This document shows, one piece after another, positions 17,140 through 24,614 of a DNA stretch of 37,692 nucleotides (positions within the stretch are counted from its first letter, which is position 1; each line of letters opens with the position of its first letter). This DNA comes from a virus. The notes below the pieces were generated by a model that did no database searches, was not told the origin of the DNA, and saw nothing but the letters and a program-made list of their open reading frames with translations. A program made the translations under genes and the position numbers. The stretch is from positions 1 to 37,692 of IMG/VR virus record IMGVR_UViG_3300009083_000004; one strand, 5' to 3'.

Positions 17140-17552
17140 TAGACATAGCTCCCGGTCACGATATTGTTCGCCACAACGATGCGGTTCTGTGCATCGCGGG
17201 CTTCGGAGTAATCGCCGAGATGGCCGCGCGGGTAGTAGATGCCATCGATGTCGAACTCCGCATGGCCGGTGTCGGTCATACCGGCGAGCTTCATCTGCAC
17301 GACGCGAAAGCGCGGCTCTTCAGCCATCAGCGACTCGGGACTGATCCGATTGATCGCCTCGGGAACGGCCGCATAGAACTCAATGAGCGTGACCTGCGAG
17401 ACGGCGCGGTCAACAAGGCGCGGCATCAGCGACCCGAAGTCCCGCGCCATAACGAGTGACGCGAGCGCGGTTGACAGGATGACGGCAAGCGACTGCCAGA
17501 CATCGTCGATGCCTTCGAGAAGCTTGCCGGTGTTGCGGTCAATGGTCGCCAT
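17139..17552 (-). CDS. W: Baseplate wedge protein W (gp25-like)
   Basis: A 137-residue protein of the GPW/gp25 family: GIDDVWQSLAVILSTALASL, then ARDFGSLMPRLVDRAVS and EAINRISPESLMAEEPRFRV. The R-x-F-G-S motif is the usual landmark. P2 gpW is about 115 residues; here the C-terminal strand is longer (HAEFDIDGIYYPRGHLGDYS). It nucleates sheath assembly on the baseplate. A 56-base gap with a hairpin separates it from gpV. Confidence 0.92.
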   Translation of the reverse strand: MATIDRNTGKLLEGIDDVWQSLAVILSTALASLVMARDFGSLMPRLVDRAVSQVTLIEFYAAVPEAINRISPESLMAEEPRFRVVQMKLAGMTDTGHAEFDIDGIYYPRGHLGDYSEARDAQNRIVVANNIVTGSYV

Positions 17553-17570
17553 ACCACGTACCGTGCCGCG

Positions 17571-17610
17571 AAGTGGGGGTCGGAACGAGCCCGTTTGGCC
17601 CTCCCCACTT
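17571..17610 (-). promoter_or_regulatory. Hairpin between gpV and gpW genes
   Basis: AAGTGGGG (17571-17578) and CCCCACTT (17603-17610) form an 8-bp stem with a 24-base loop, spanning two bases of the gpV stop codon (17609-17611) and most of the gap. No U-tract follows, so RNA processing or stability is a better guess than termination. Confidence 0.3.
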
Positions 17611-18316
17611 ACGTCTTGGCGAAAGTCTTCTTCGCCGGGCCAGCCTCGGTGTTGACCTTGATGTCGATCCGCTCGTTCACGTCGTCGAGCCCGAGGAAAG
17701 TCCTGCCGTCGCCGGCCGTTTTGAACTCGGTATTGACCGTGTGATGCGACTTGTCGGTCTTGGACTCGAACTTCTCACTGGCATCGACAAAGACATGCTT
17801 CGCCTTCAGCGTGATCTTCCCGTCCTTCATGATGATCTCGCAGCCACCGGCCTTGATCGTTACCGACCCGTCCTTGGTGCCGTCGATGTTCCAGGTGTGG
17901 CTCTCCCTGTCGTAGGCGATTTCGCCCTTGTCCTTGAACACCTTTTTCCAAACGCCAGCCTTGTCGGTCGTTTCCTTCTCTTCTTCCTCTTCGGTGTACT
18001 GCCCCGCCGGCATGACGTAGGCGGTCGCAAGCTCGCCGCCTTCACACAGCAGCGCGACCTTCTCACCCACTTCGAGGTAGTGGGTCTCACGGTCGCCCTT
18101 GGCGCGCGCGCCGGTCGCGGGGAGCCAGTCGGTCAGGATGTAGTTGTCCTCATCCTTCTCGTCACCGATCTCGACGCGGTAGGCCGGCGGCTTGCGCTTG
18201 TAGTCCACCTTCTTGATGCGGCCGAACTTGACAACGTCCTGTGCGCGACGATCGATGTCCGTCGCTTCAGGATCGCTCACGCCGCCAGTGCTCGCCGGGT
18301 CGCGCAGGAACTTCAT
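17609..18316 (-). CDS. V: Baseplate spike protein V (P2 gpV-like)
   Basis: A 235-residue protein with the gpV order: an N-terminal OB-fold part (VVKFGRIKKVDYKRKPPAYR, then LTDWLPATGARAKG and YLEVGEKVALLCEGGELATA), followed by a charged linker of Glu/Lys, and a C-terminal beta-helix type segment of short repeats (GEIAYDRESHTWNIDG, SVTIKAGGCEIIMKDGKITL). It is the membrane-piercing spike under the hub. Slightly longer than P2 gpV (about 211). One base separates it from the upstream stop. Confidence 0.92.
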   Translation of the reverse strand: MKFLRDPASTGGVSDPEATDIDRRAQDVVKFGRIKKVDYKRKPPAYRVEIGDEKDEDNYILTDWLPATGARAKGDRETHYLEVGEKVALLCEGGELATAYVMPAGQYTEEEEEKETTDKAGVWKKVFKDKGEIAYDRESHTWNIDGTKDGSVTIKAGGCEIIMKDGKITLKAKHVFVDASEKFESKTDKSHHTVNTEFKTAGDGRTFLGLDDVNERIDIKVNTEAGPAKKTFAKT

Positions 18317-18317
18317 G

Positions 18318-18851
18318 TCAGCGCCCCGCCAGGAAGTCGGCCATGGCCGCGTCGGGGTCGTTCGCAGTCGCGCGGGGGCGCCATGCGGTCCAATACCTCA
18401 CCTTCCAAACGAGGCCGATGGCCCCGATCGGGCGTTTGACCTGCTCAGTCACAACGTCGATGTCGGCCTCGATCAGACGAATGACCGCCGACTCAAGGCC
18501 GGGGATCATGAAGTCCTGGATCGCTGTCTCCATCTCTTGCGCAAAGTCGTCGAGATCGTCGTCAACCGTGAGTGAGTTGGCGACCATCATCCCTTCGGTG
18601 ACAAGGATCAGTTCGCGCTCGACAAGGCTGTTGTCCCCATCGGGGCCGTAGTCGCTATCCTTGTCGGTCTTGTCCATGCGCGCGTAGACGAGAATAGCCG
18701 GGCCATCCTCCTTCAGTTCCTCTTCCGTCACCGGCTGAAGACGGCTGGCATAGACGCGCCCCTGCGCTCGCGTGTGGAACTCGCCGCCGGCCGAGGGTGT
18801 CGCAAGCAAGTCTCTGAATGCGGTGCGGATCAGCCTGCGGGGATGTGCCAT
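18318..18851 (-). CDS. Tail completion-like protein, function from position
   Basis: A 177-residue protein with an N-terminal MAHPRRLIRTAFRDLLATPS and a mixed alpha/beta core (GPAILVYARMDKTDK, VERELILVTEG). It starts two bases downstream of the FII-like joining gene and precedes the spike gene, the place of head-tail completion or tail-terminator genes in P2 and lambda. This is inference from synteny and size; the sequence shows no motif that I can name. Confidence 0.65.
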   Translation of the reverse strand: MAHPRRLIRTAFRDLLATPSAGGEFHTRAQGRVYASRLQPVTEEELKEDGPAILVYARMDKTDKDSDYGPDGDNSLVERELILVTEGMMVANSLTVDDDLDDFAQEMETAIQDFMIPGLESAVIRLIEADIDVVTEQVKRPIGAIGLVWKVRYWTAWRPRATANDPDAAMADFLAGR

Positions 18852-18852
18852 C

Positions 18853-19206
18853 TCAGTCGTTCGCCATGAGCAAGAGCACGGTCATGCCGGTGCCATCGGG
18901 GCGCTTGTCCTCGATCCGGTAGACCTGATCATTGATGGTCAGGGTCTCATTCTGGCGACCGCCCTTGTAGAGATCGGACGTGCGGCAGAGAAATGTCGGG
19001 CCAGATGACGTGATGCTCGCGCCCATCTGTTGCTGATACTGCGTGCCGGTCCACCGATTCGGATTCCAGTTGCTGCCCTCGTCATCGAAGTGACCGGGGA
19101 TCGGCTTCGGCACGGCACCTGGAACGCGCGAGAGGTACTGAGCCTCAACACCGAACTCGTCGGTGTTGAGGAAGATCAGCAGATCGTCGTCGGTCTCGAC
19201 GGGCAT
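18853..19206 (-). CDS. Head-tail joining protein, lambda FII-like
   Basis: A 117-residue protein, the same length as lambda FII. It opens with ETDDDLLIFLNTDEFGVEA, has a beta-rich centre (PTFLCRTSDLYKGGRQNETL) and ends with INDQVYRIEDKRPDGTGMTV, the pattern of head-tail joining proteins of the FII type. It would form the ring beneath the gpW/portal complex that accepts the tail. Its ATG overlaps the upstream TAA (TAATG). Confidence 0.8.
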   Translation of the reverse strand: MPVETDDDLLIFLNTDEFGVEAQYLSRVPGAVPKPIPGHFDDEGSNWNPNRWTGTQYQQQMGASITSSGPTFLCRTSDLYKGGRQNETLTINDQVYRIEDKRPDGTGMTVLLLMAND

Positions 19207-19661
19207 TACAGCCCGCTTTCGGCCAGCGCCAGGGCGGCGTCGATATCGGCATCGCTGATGTCGAAACCAACGATCTCTTCGACGGGCTTCTGCTTCGGCT
19301 TGCCGACCCGCTTGCCGGACTTGAAGTAGTCCCTGTCGGGATCGAGCAGATCGAAGGCCGCCTTGATGTCAGCGATGCGATCACCCACGCCACCCTTCTG
19401 TTCGTCGGCGGGAGGAACGACGACAGAGGGCGGCGTGGGGGGCGAATCCGTCACAGACAGATCGCCAAGCGGGCAGAACGTCGTCATTCGCGCTTCGGCG
19501 TCGGCGGCGATATCCGCCAACGCCAAAGCCTGATCCGGCGCGAGGACGACGCGCGAGGGGCCGAGGCCCTTCGCTTCGTCTTCGCTCAGATCGTGCAGCG
19601 AGCCGGGCGGATGATACCGCCCGTCACGCTTGATCGTTACGAGGCCACGATAGACGGGCAT
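19206..19661 (-). CDS. Head-region protein, lambda FI-like by position
   Basis: A 151-residue protein starting at ATG 19659-19661, which overlaps the capsid stop (TGATG). A longer in-frame extension upstream runs antisense-like through the capsid gene and is rejected. The N-terminus is MPVYRGLVTIKRDGRYHPPG; the C-terminal AFDLLDPDRDYFKSGKRVGK and EEIVGFDISDADIDAALA fit the short 'LDP..lW..GkP...ai..v.G..it..e.d.A' tail motif seen in many phage head genes. It sits where lambda has FI, which assists packaging. Function inferred. Confidence 0.7.
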   Translation of the reverse strand: MPVYRGLVTIKRDGRYHPPGSLHDLSEDEAKGLGPSRVVLAPDQALALADIAADAEARMTTFCPLGDLSVTDSPPTPPSVVVPPADEQKGGVGDRIADIKAAFDLLDPDRDYFKSGKRVGKPKQKPVEEIVGFDISDADIDAALALAESGL

Positions 19662-20719
19662 CACTTCACCTTCGCTCCGAGGGTTCCGTTCGCGCGGTAC
19701 GGCGCGATCAGCGGGGCCGACTGACCGAGCATGTAGCGCACGCTCGGGTCTTCCTCTTCCCAGGACTTCACGAAGAAGTCGCGGGGCTGGAGGCCGGCCT
19801 TCAGGTCGAGGATCGCGCCGAAATGACGGACGCCCTCGATCTCGCGCGACGCCATGACGATCTCGCCCGCCGGCAGCACGTCGGTTTCTTCGCCGGTCAG
19901 CGGGTCGGTGTACTTGTCGGCGTGAACCCACAGACGGTAATCGCCGAACACCGCGACCAGCCGGATACCGGGCGTGATGATGATCGGACCGAGTTCCGCG
20001 CGCCCGGCAGTCAGAGCGTTCGCGGTGCGATCGATCTGAAGACGCATCGATCGGGCGATAGCATCGGTGTCAGGACCGGCCATCTTGTCGCGGATCGTCT
20101 GCCACACGTCGCTCGCCATGAACACGTCGCGGCAGACGAGGCTCGAATGGTCGAAGATTGCCTGACCCCAATCCTCGATGTCATCGAGCGGATTCACCGC
20201 GTCGTCCGACCACCGATCGTCGCCGGTCAGAACAATCGACAGGTCGGGATGCCGGCCGAAGTCCACTTCCTGACGCTGATAGTCGTCGCTTTCGAGGATT
20301 GCCTTGCCGGTGCGCAGAACCTCAGCCGACATCACTTCGAGGCGGCGCGTCCACATCACCAACTGCTCGTTGATGCTGAAGGCGATCGAGGCCGCGAGGC
20401 GCTGTTCCGGCGTCAGGGAGCCGCCGATCTTCTCGCCAGCGCGGCGCTTGAACTGACCTGCCGGTTTGAAGACGCGCTTGTCCTTGAGGTAGGCCGGCGC
20501 GAGCGACTTGGTCTCGTAGCCGGCTTCGCGGACCACCTTGCCGGCCACGATGGGGCTGACGAACGGGGTGATCAGGCGACGGCCCTTGACCTTGTCGAAC
20601 TTCACGTCCTCGGTGGTCGAGGTCTCGACGGTGGTGAAGAACGTGTTGAGGAAGAACGCCGGGTTGAGCGGCAATTCCTCGACGACACGATTCAGTGCGG
20701 TGGTGCTAAAGAGGTCCAT
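19661..20719 (-). CDS. E: Major capsid protein (lambda gpE family)
   Basis: A 352-residue protein (lambda gpE is 341). Typical landmarks: an N-terminal MDLFSTTALNRVVEELPLNP, VKFDKVKGRRLITPFVSPIV, a central helix EQLVMWTRRLEVMSAEVLRT and GKAILESDDYQRQEVDFGR, and a C-terminal YTDPLTGEETDVLPAGEIVM and ILDLKAGLQPRDFFVKSWEE. It is the HK97-fold shell protein and is preceded by the decoration protein, as in lambda. Symbol E here means the head gene, distinct from the tail chaperone E. Confidence 0.95.
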   Translation of the reverse strand: MDLFSTTALNRVVEELPLNPAFFLNTFFTTVETSTTEDVKFDKVKGRRLITPFVSPIVAGKVVREAGYETKSLAPAYLKDKRVFKPAGQFKRRAGEKIGGSLTPEQRLAASIAFSINEQLVMWTRRLEVMSAEVLRTGKAILESDDYQRQEVDFGRHPDLSIVLTGDDRWSDDAVNPLDDIEDWGQAIFDHSSLVCRDVFMASDVWQTIRDKMAGPDTDAIARSMRLQIDRTANALTAGRAELGPIIITPGIRLVAVFGDYRLWVHADKYTDPLTGEETDVLPAGEIVMASREIEGVRHFGAILDLKAGLQPRDFFVKSWEEEDPSVRYMLGQSAPLIAPYRANGTLGAKVK

Positions 20720-20755
20720 GTTGGGCTTTCCGTTTTGCTTCCGTGACGATCTCGG

Positions 20756-21118
20756 TTAGCCCATCGGCTTTACGAGCCAGATCGACTTGTCGCGGCAGGT
20801 CGCGTCGATTGATCCGAGGGTGTGGCCGGCGCCGAGGATCAGAGCATCCTGATCGAACTCGCCGGCGATGTAGACGATGGCCTCCACGTCGGCCGACGTG
20901 GCATCGACATCGTCGGCCAGGATCGCATCGATGACCTGGGAGCCATCCTCCGCCGCCGCGAGCGACTTGACGTACTTCTTGTCGGCGGTGATCTGGCCGA
21001 GCACGGTCGCGGCTTTGAGAGCACCCGCACCGGACTTGATCACCACCTTGCGAGCGCGGTGATGACCGAGCACGAACTGCTTCGGTACGAACGGGCCTTC
21101 ATCCTTGAAGTGTGCCAC
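20756..21118 (-). CDS. Head decoration protein (lambda gpD-like)
   Basis: A 120-residue beta-rich protein (lambda D is 110). It has the N-terminal HFKDEGPFVPKQFVLGHHRA, ATVLGQITADKKYVKSLAAA and the glycine-containing end IVYIAGEFDQDALILGAGH. It starts with GTG (21116-21118), with AAGGA nine bases before it. It lies between the protease/scaffold and capsid genes in lambda order and should bind the threefold sites to stabilise the shell after expansion. Confidence 0.92.
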   Translation of the reverse strand: MAHFKDEGPFVPKQFVLGHHRARKVVIKSGAGALKAATVLGQITADKKYVKSLAAAEDGSQVIDAILADDVDATSADVEAIVYIAGEFDQDALILGAGHTLGSIDATCRDKSIWLVKPMG

Positions 21119-21129
21119 TGTCGGGTTCC

Positions 21130-21555
21130 TTAGTTGCCGGTCGCGAGCTTGAACGCGCCGAGAATTGCGTTGACTGCGGCATCGTCGCCCGTCGCCTTCT
21201 CCGCGCCGGTCGAGGGATGCACTTCGGCGTTCGCCTCGGTGTCTTCCTGCACGGCGGCGGCGCGCTCGGTACGCTTCGCCTTCTCACTGGTGATGATCAT
21301 CGCCGAGAAGTCGTGCGCCGAAGAGCCCGTTTCGATCGCCTTCTGCGCCGCCTGCTCGTAGCCCGGCAGGGTCAGGGCGAAGATGTCGGCGACACGCTTG
21401 CGCTCGATGGCGACCGGGTCGGTCGCAGCGATGGCGGCTGCTTCCGCATCAGCCTTTGCCTTGGCCTCGGCGTCGGCCTCTGCCTTGGCTTCGTTCTCCG
21501 CCTTCACGTCGGCACGAATCTTCGCCTCGAACGCGGCCTTCTCTTCGTCGGTCAT
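21130..21555 (-). CDS. Internal scaffold protein (Nu3-like), in-frame restart within the protease gene
   Basis: An in-frame ATG at 21553-21555 (residue M301 of the protease) is preceded by AGAGG with a five-base gap, a better ribosome site than most in this operon. The product would be 141 residues: charged helix then IERKRVADIFALTLPGYEQ and a short C-terminal domain (NAILGAFKLATGN). This copies the lambda C/Nu3 arrangement, in which the scaffold is made separately from the 3' end of the protease gene. Not proven without protein data. Confidence 0.65.
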   Translation of the reverse strand: MTDEEKAAFEAKIRADVKAENEAKAEADAEAKAKADAEAAAIAATDPVAIERKRVADIFALTLPGYEQAAQKAIETGSSAHDFSAMIITSEKAKRTERAAAVQEDTEANAEVHPSTGAEKATGDDAAVNAILGAFKLATGN

Positions 21556-22455
21556 CTTTACCTCTGCTTGCTGGCCGATTGCGGCCGGGTTGAATCCCAC
21601 AAGGGACGTGAACTCTTCACCGCGAGCCAGGCTCGCGAGAACGGACTCGAAAGTGCCGAGACCATCGGCCATGCCGGCGTCGATCGCCGCCTTGCCGATC
21701 AGGACATCGCCCTTGCCGAATGCTTCGAGGACATGCGCAATCGTCACGCCGCGATTTCTCGCGACAGCCTCAACGAACACAGAGGCCATCGCATCGACGC
21801 GCGCCTGCACGCGGTCGCGCCCCTGCTTGCTATTCAGGTCCATCTTCTTGAACGGCGACTGCGACGACACGAACTCGTAGTTCTTGACGCCGCGCGCTTC
21901 GTCGCGACCGGACGTGTCCTGGATGCCCGCGCGGACGCCAATGGAGCCGAGTGCGGCGGCCGGACCGATCCAGAGCTTGTCTGCGGCAGAACCGATCCAG
22001 TAAGCGGCGGACGCCGCCTGATCACCCGCGTAGGCGTGGATCGGCTTCTTGCCGCGATTGTCGAAGATCGCCTGCGCAAGCTCTGACGTGCCGGCCGCTT
22101 CGCCGCCGGGTGAATGAATGTTGATCAGGATCGCCCGCACGGACGCATTGTCGAGCGCGGCCTGAAGGTCGCGACGCAGCACGTCATATGAGGTCGCGCC
22201 GCAGAACATGGTCATCAGATTGGCGCGCTTGAACAGCGGGCCATCGACATTGAGGATGGCGACGCCGTCGCGGACCGTCGCGCGCTCGGCGCGATCAAGC
22301 TCACCGGCTCGATAGGCTTCGAGGGCTTCGGGCGTGATCTGATTCTCACGCGAGGCGATCTCGATGATCGTCTGAAGCGCCGCTTCGTCCATCGCCCAAT
22401 TCGCGGTGATAGCCGCGTCGAAGATTAGCGGGTTGCGCATGCTGCGGATGGTCAT
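21130..22455 (-). CDS. Head maturation protease, S49 family (lambda gpC-like)
   Basis: A 441-residue protein, almost the length of lambda gpC (439). The protease half includes INIHSPGGEAAG, then AGDQAASAAYWIGSAAD with the likely nucleophile S149, and SSQSPFKKMD, whose K203 or K204 is the probable general base. After residue 300 comes a Lys/Glu/Ala-rich helix (EAKAEADAEAKAKADAEAAA) and a C-terminal scaffold-like tail. The start overlaps the portal stop (ATGA). It processes the portal and scaffold in the prohead. Confidence 0.93.
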   Translation of the reverse strand: MTIRSMRNPLIFDAAITANWAMDEAALQTIIEIASRENQITPEALEAYRAGELDRAERATVRDGVAILNVDGPLFKRANLMTMFCGATSYDVLRRDLQAALDNASVRAILINIHSPGGEAAGTSELAQAIFDNRGKKPIHAYAGDQAASAAYWIGSAADKLWIGPAAALGSIGVRAGIQDTSGRDEARGVKNYEFVSSQSPFKKMDLNSKQGRDRVQARVDAMASVFVEAVARNRGVTIAHVLEAFGKGDVLIGKAAIDAGMADGLGTFESVLASLARGEEFTSLVGFNPAAIGQQAEVKMTDEEKAAFEAKIRADVKAENEAKAEADAEAKAKADAEAAAIAATDPVAIERKRVADIFALTLPGYEQAAQKAIETGSSAHDFSAMIITSEKAKRTERAAAVQEDTEANAEVHPSTGAEKATGDDAAVNAILGAFKLATGN

Positions 22456-24065
22456 TGGTCGTCCTCGTTGTGCGCGACCGGCTTCTTGCCCTTGCCGCCC
22501 TTTTCGGAGCCCTTCTCTTCAGCCGGCGGCGGCGCAGACTGCCCCTCGGGTGCGAGAATTTCCGGTTCGAGCTTCGCGTCTGCGCGGGCCTTGTGCTCGC
22601 GCGCGCGCTGCTTGGTGGTCTGCTCGAAGTCGTCGCCGCCACGCTCCATGATGACTTGCTCGATGGTCCGCGCGCCAAGTTCGACGGCCGCGTGCTCGGC
22701 CTTCCATTCCTTCAGCGGGTCGAGAATGATCCGCGCCGGTCCGATCCACTGCGAACCGAGCCAAGCGGCGCGGCGCACGGGGTCGTTGAAGAAGCCGGGA
22801 GCCGTGATGAGGCCGGCGTTGATCGCATCCGTGAGGAACCACTCGTAGACGGGCGCGCAGAAGGCACGGACAAGCCAGGTCCTTCGGTCCTTGAAGAACT
22901 GCGCCGCCATCTCCAAAGCCGCCCGTGACGCGCTGTAGCTCGCCTCGAAGTGCATCATGAGCAGTTCAAACGGGATCGACAGCGCGACACCGATCTGTTG
23001 AACGACCGACTTGAAAAACGGGTCGAAATTCGACGTGTTCGCCGGCTGCGCGGTCTGGATTTCCTCGCTCGCGCCGATATCGACGACGGTGCCAGGCCCC
23101 ATCGTGATCTCATTCGCGCCGAAGCCGGGGTATGCGCCTTGCGGCGTCGCGCTGGCGAGGCCGTCATCGCCGTCCGTCTTCAGGAAGACGGTGAAGAACG
23201 ACGACACGACGGCCTTCATCAACTCGGCTTCGCTGTAGCGATCGAGTTGCTTCAGAATTTCGACGACAGGCGCGAGCGCGGGGATGCCACGGTTCAATTC
23301 GGGCCGCTGGCGCTCGAAAATGTGGAGCACCATCTGCTCGCCCGACTTCGCGCCGAAGGCCGGGACTTCCCGGTAGCCGTACTGCGCGTAGCTCGGCGAG
23401 TCGCCGGGGTGATCGTTGAGCACGAAATAGCTGATCGGCGCGCCGTCTTCGTCGATCTTGACGCCGTCCCGGATGTAGTAGTCCGACTGCAACTCCTGGG
23501 GCGTGGCAACACGGTCGGCTTCGAGCACACGCAGCGCGAGCGGTACAATGCTTCGCCGCTTCGGTGCGCGTCGCAGAACAAACGCATCGCCGGACTCGAA
23601 CACCGCGTTGAAGACGAGCCCCTGAAGCTCATAGAAGTTCTGCGTCAGAGTGATGTCGGCCGCGCGGGACTGCGCCCAAAGGTCGAACAGCGTCTCGACT
23701 CGACGCTCCCACGTCTCTGCCGCTTCCTCAGAGAGGCCAACAAGCTTGTGATCGAGCTTCGCTCGCACGCGCAGGCCGGTGCCGATGACGTTGCTCTTCG
23801 AGGTCTGGCGCGCGCCGACCGCGATCGGGTTGTTGCGGCCAAGATCGCGCGACCGGGCGCGCAGCGTCGGCAGATCGCCGAGCGTGTCCGCGTCGGCCGA
23901 GCCGGGGTTGGTGCGCCACGTCTTCAGAGCGGCGCGGTTCGAACGCGCACCGGCAAATTGGCCCATCATGTTGAAGGACAGGCGCGCATGGTAGCGGCGC
24001 TGCGCGAACTGCGGCGCGACGCTTGCCAAGAGGCGGTCCGTGAAAGTGGGGGCGAGCGGTTTCAC
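22452..24065 (-). CDS. Portal protein (lambda gpB-like)
   Basis: A 537-residue protein (lambda gpB is 533), starting at GTG 24063-24065 that overlaps the gpW stop (GTGA). Features include SRDLGRNNPIAVGARQTSKS, NFYELQGLVFNAVFESGDAF, VLRRAPKRRSIVPLALRVLE, the central IPFELLMMHFEASYSASRAA, and the acidic/Lys-rich C-terminus EKGSEKGGKGKKP. It is the dodecameric gate at the special vertex and the base for terminase docking. Confidence 0.94.
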   Translation of the reverse strand: MKPLAPTFTDRLLASVAPQFAQRRYHARLSFNMMGQFAGARSNRAALKTWRTNPGSADADTLGDLPTLRARSRDLGRNNPIAVGARQTSKSNVIGTGLRVRAKLDHKLVGLSEEAAETWERRVETLFDLWAQSRAADITLTQNFYELQGLVFNAVFESGDAFVLRRAPKRRSIVPLALRVLEADRVATPQELQSDYYIRDGVKIDEDGAPISYFVLNDHPGDSPSYAQYGYREVPAFGAKSGEQMVLHIFERQRPELNRGIPALAPVVEILKQLDRYSEAELMKAVVSSFFTVFLKTDGDDGLASATPQGAYPGFGANEITMGPGTVVDIGASEEIQTAQPANTSNFDPFFKSVVQQIGVALSIPFELLMMHFEASYSASRAALEMAAQFFKDRRTWLVRAFCAPVYEWFLTDAINAGLITAPGFFNDPVRRAAWLGSQWIGPARIILDPLKEWKAEHAAVELGARTIEQVIMERGGDDFEQTTKQRAREHKARADAKLEPEILAPEGQSAPPPAEEKGSEKGGKGKKPVAHNEDDQ

Positions 24066-24268
24066 AGCGGGATAATCCGCTGGATTTTGACGCCGCCGCT
24101 CTTGGAGCGGCTTGCCGCCTTCTCAAGGCGCTGCGCCCGCTGGTCGAGAACCTTCAGATCGCCACGCCAAAGCTCACGATCCTTGATCGTGTAGCGCTGA
24201 CCGCTCTTCTCGATCTGACGGATCGATTCGAGGGTTTCTTCAAGCTGCTCTTCGACGCTCTTTGCCAT
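24062..24268 (-). CDS. W: Head-tail connector gpW
   Basis: A 68-residue protein, the exact length of lambda gpW. It is mostly helical with a short beta region (QRYTIKDRELWRGDLKVLDQ) between helices, as in gpW. It sits between terminase and portal, the lambda position. It attaches below the portal before the FII-type ring. Symbol W is the lambda head gene and not the P2 W of 17139-17552. Confidence 0.85.
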   Translation of the reverse strand: MAKSVEEQLEETLESIRQIEKSGQRYTIKDRELWRGDLKVLDQRAQRLEKAASRSKSGGVKIQRIIPL

Positions 24269-24321
24269 GCCCCGAAGCTACGGGACGCGGCTCACCTCGA
24301 AGAGATCGTTCCGGTCGCCTT

Positions 24322-24599
24322 TCAGGACGCCTTTTTGCGCGGCTCGACAGGGCCGAAAATAACGACATCGTCGGGTGGCACGCCGCCGGCAAGATAGATG
24401 CGCAGCAACATCTCGATCGTTCCAGACACGGCCGACTTCCACTCTCCATGTTGTAGATGTGGTCGGTCCCGTGCCTCTCAGAGAGCCCGAGGGCGCGCAC
24501 AAGCTCTTGCGCGGTCAGCGGGCCACCGCCCACCTTCCACGCGCGCCCAAGCTTGGTTCGCGCCGCCTTGATATCGTCCCCGTTCATCATGCTCATCAT
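24322..24599 (-). pseudogene. HTH (XRE-like) regulator broken by a one-base frameshift
   Basis: From ATG 24597-24599 (or the later ATGs at 24590 and 24587) the frame reads DDIKAARTKLGRAWKV, PLTAQELVRALGLSERHGTD and HIYNMESG, a helix-turn-helix pattern. It then turns into non-protein-like sequence. In the neighbouring frame, from about 24438, the natural continuation appears: KSAVSGTIEMLLRIYLAGG, PPDDVVIFGPVEPRKKAS, stopping at TGA 24322-24324. One base is missing after GG at 24439-24440. The repaired protein would be about 92 residues. It may be a real loss, a sequencing error, or (less likely) a recoded gene. It lies inside the packaging operon. Confidence 0.65.
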
Positions 24600-24614
24600 C
24601 TAGCGGCCGATCAG

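Noticed and set aside
19662-19931. Long N-terminal extension of the FI-like gene
   Set aside because: It lies wholly within the capsid gene in another frame and is Arg/Gly-rich; the ATG at 19661 overlaps the capsid stop.
22950-24194. Plus-strand open frame of 414 residues opposite the portal gene
   Set aside because: Antisense of the portal gene; composition not protein-like.
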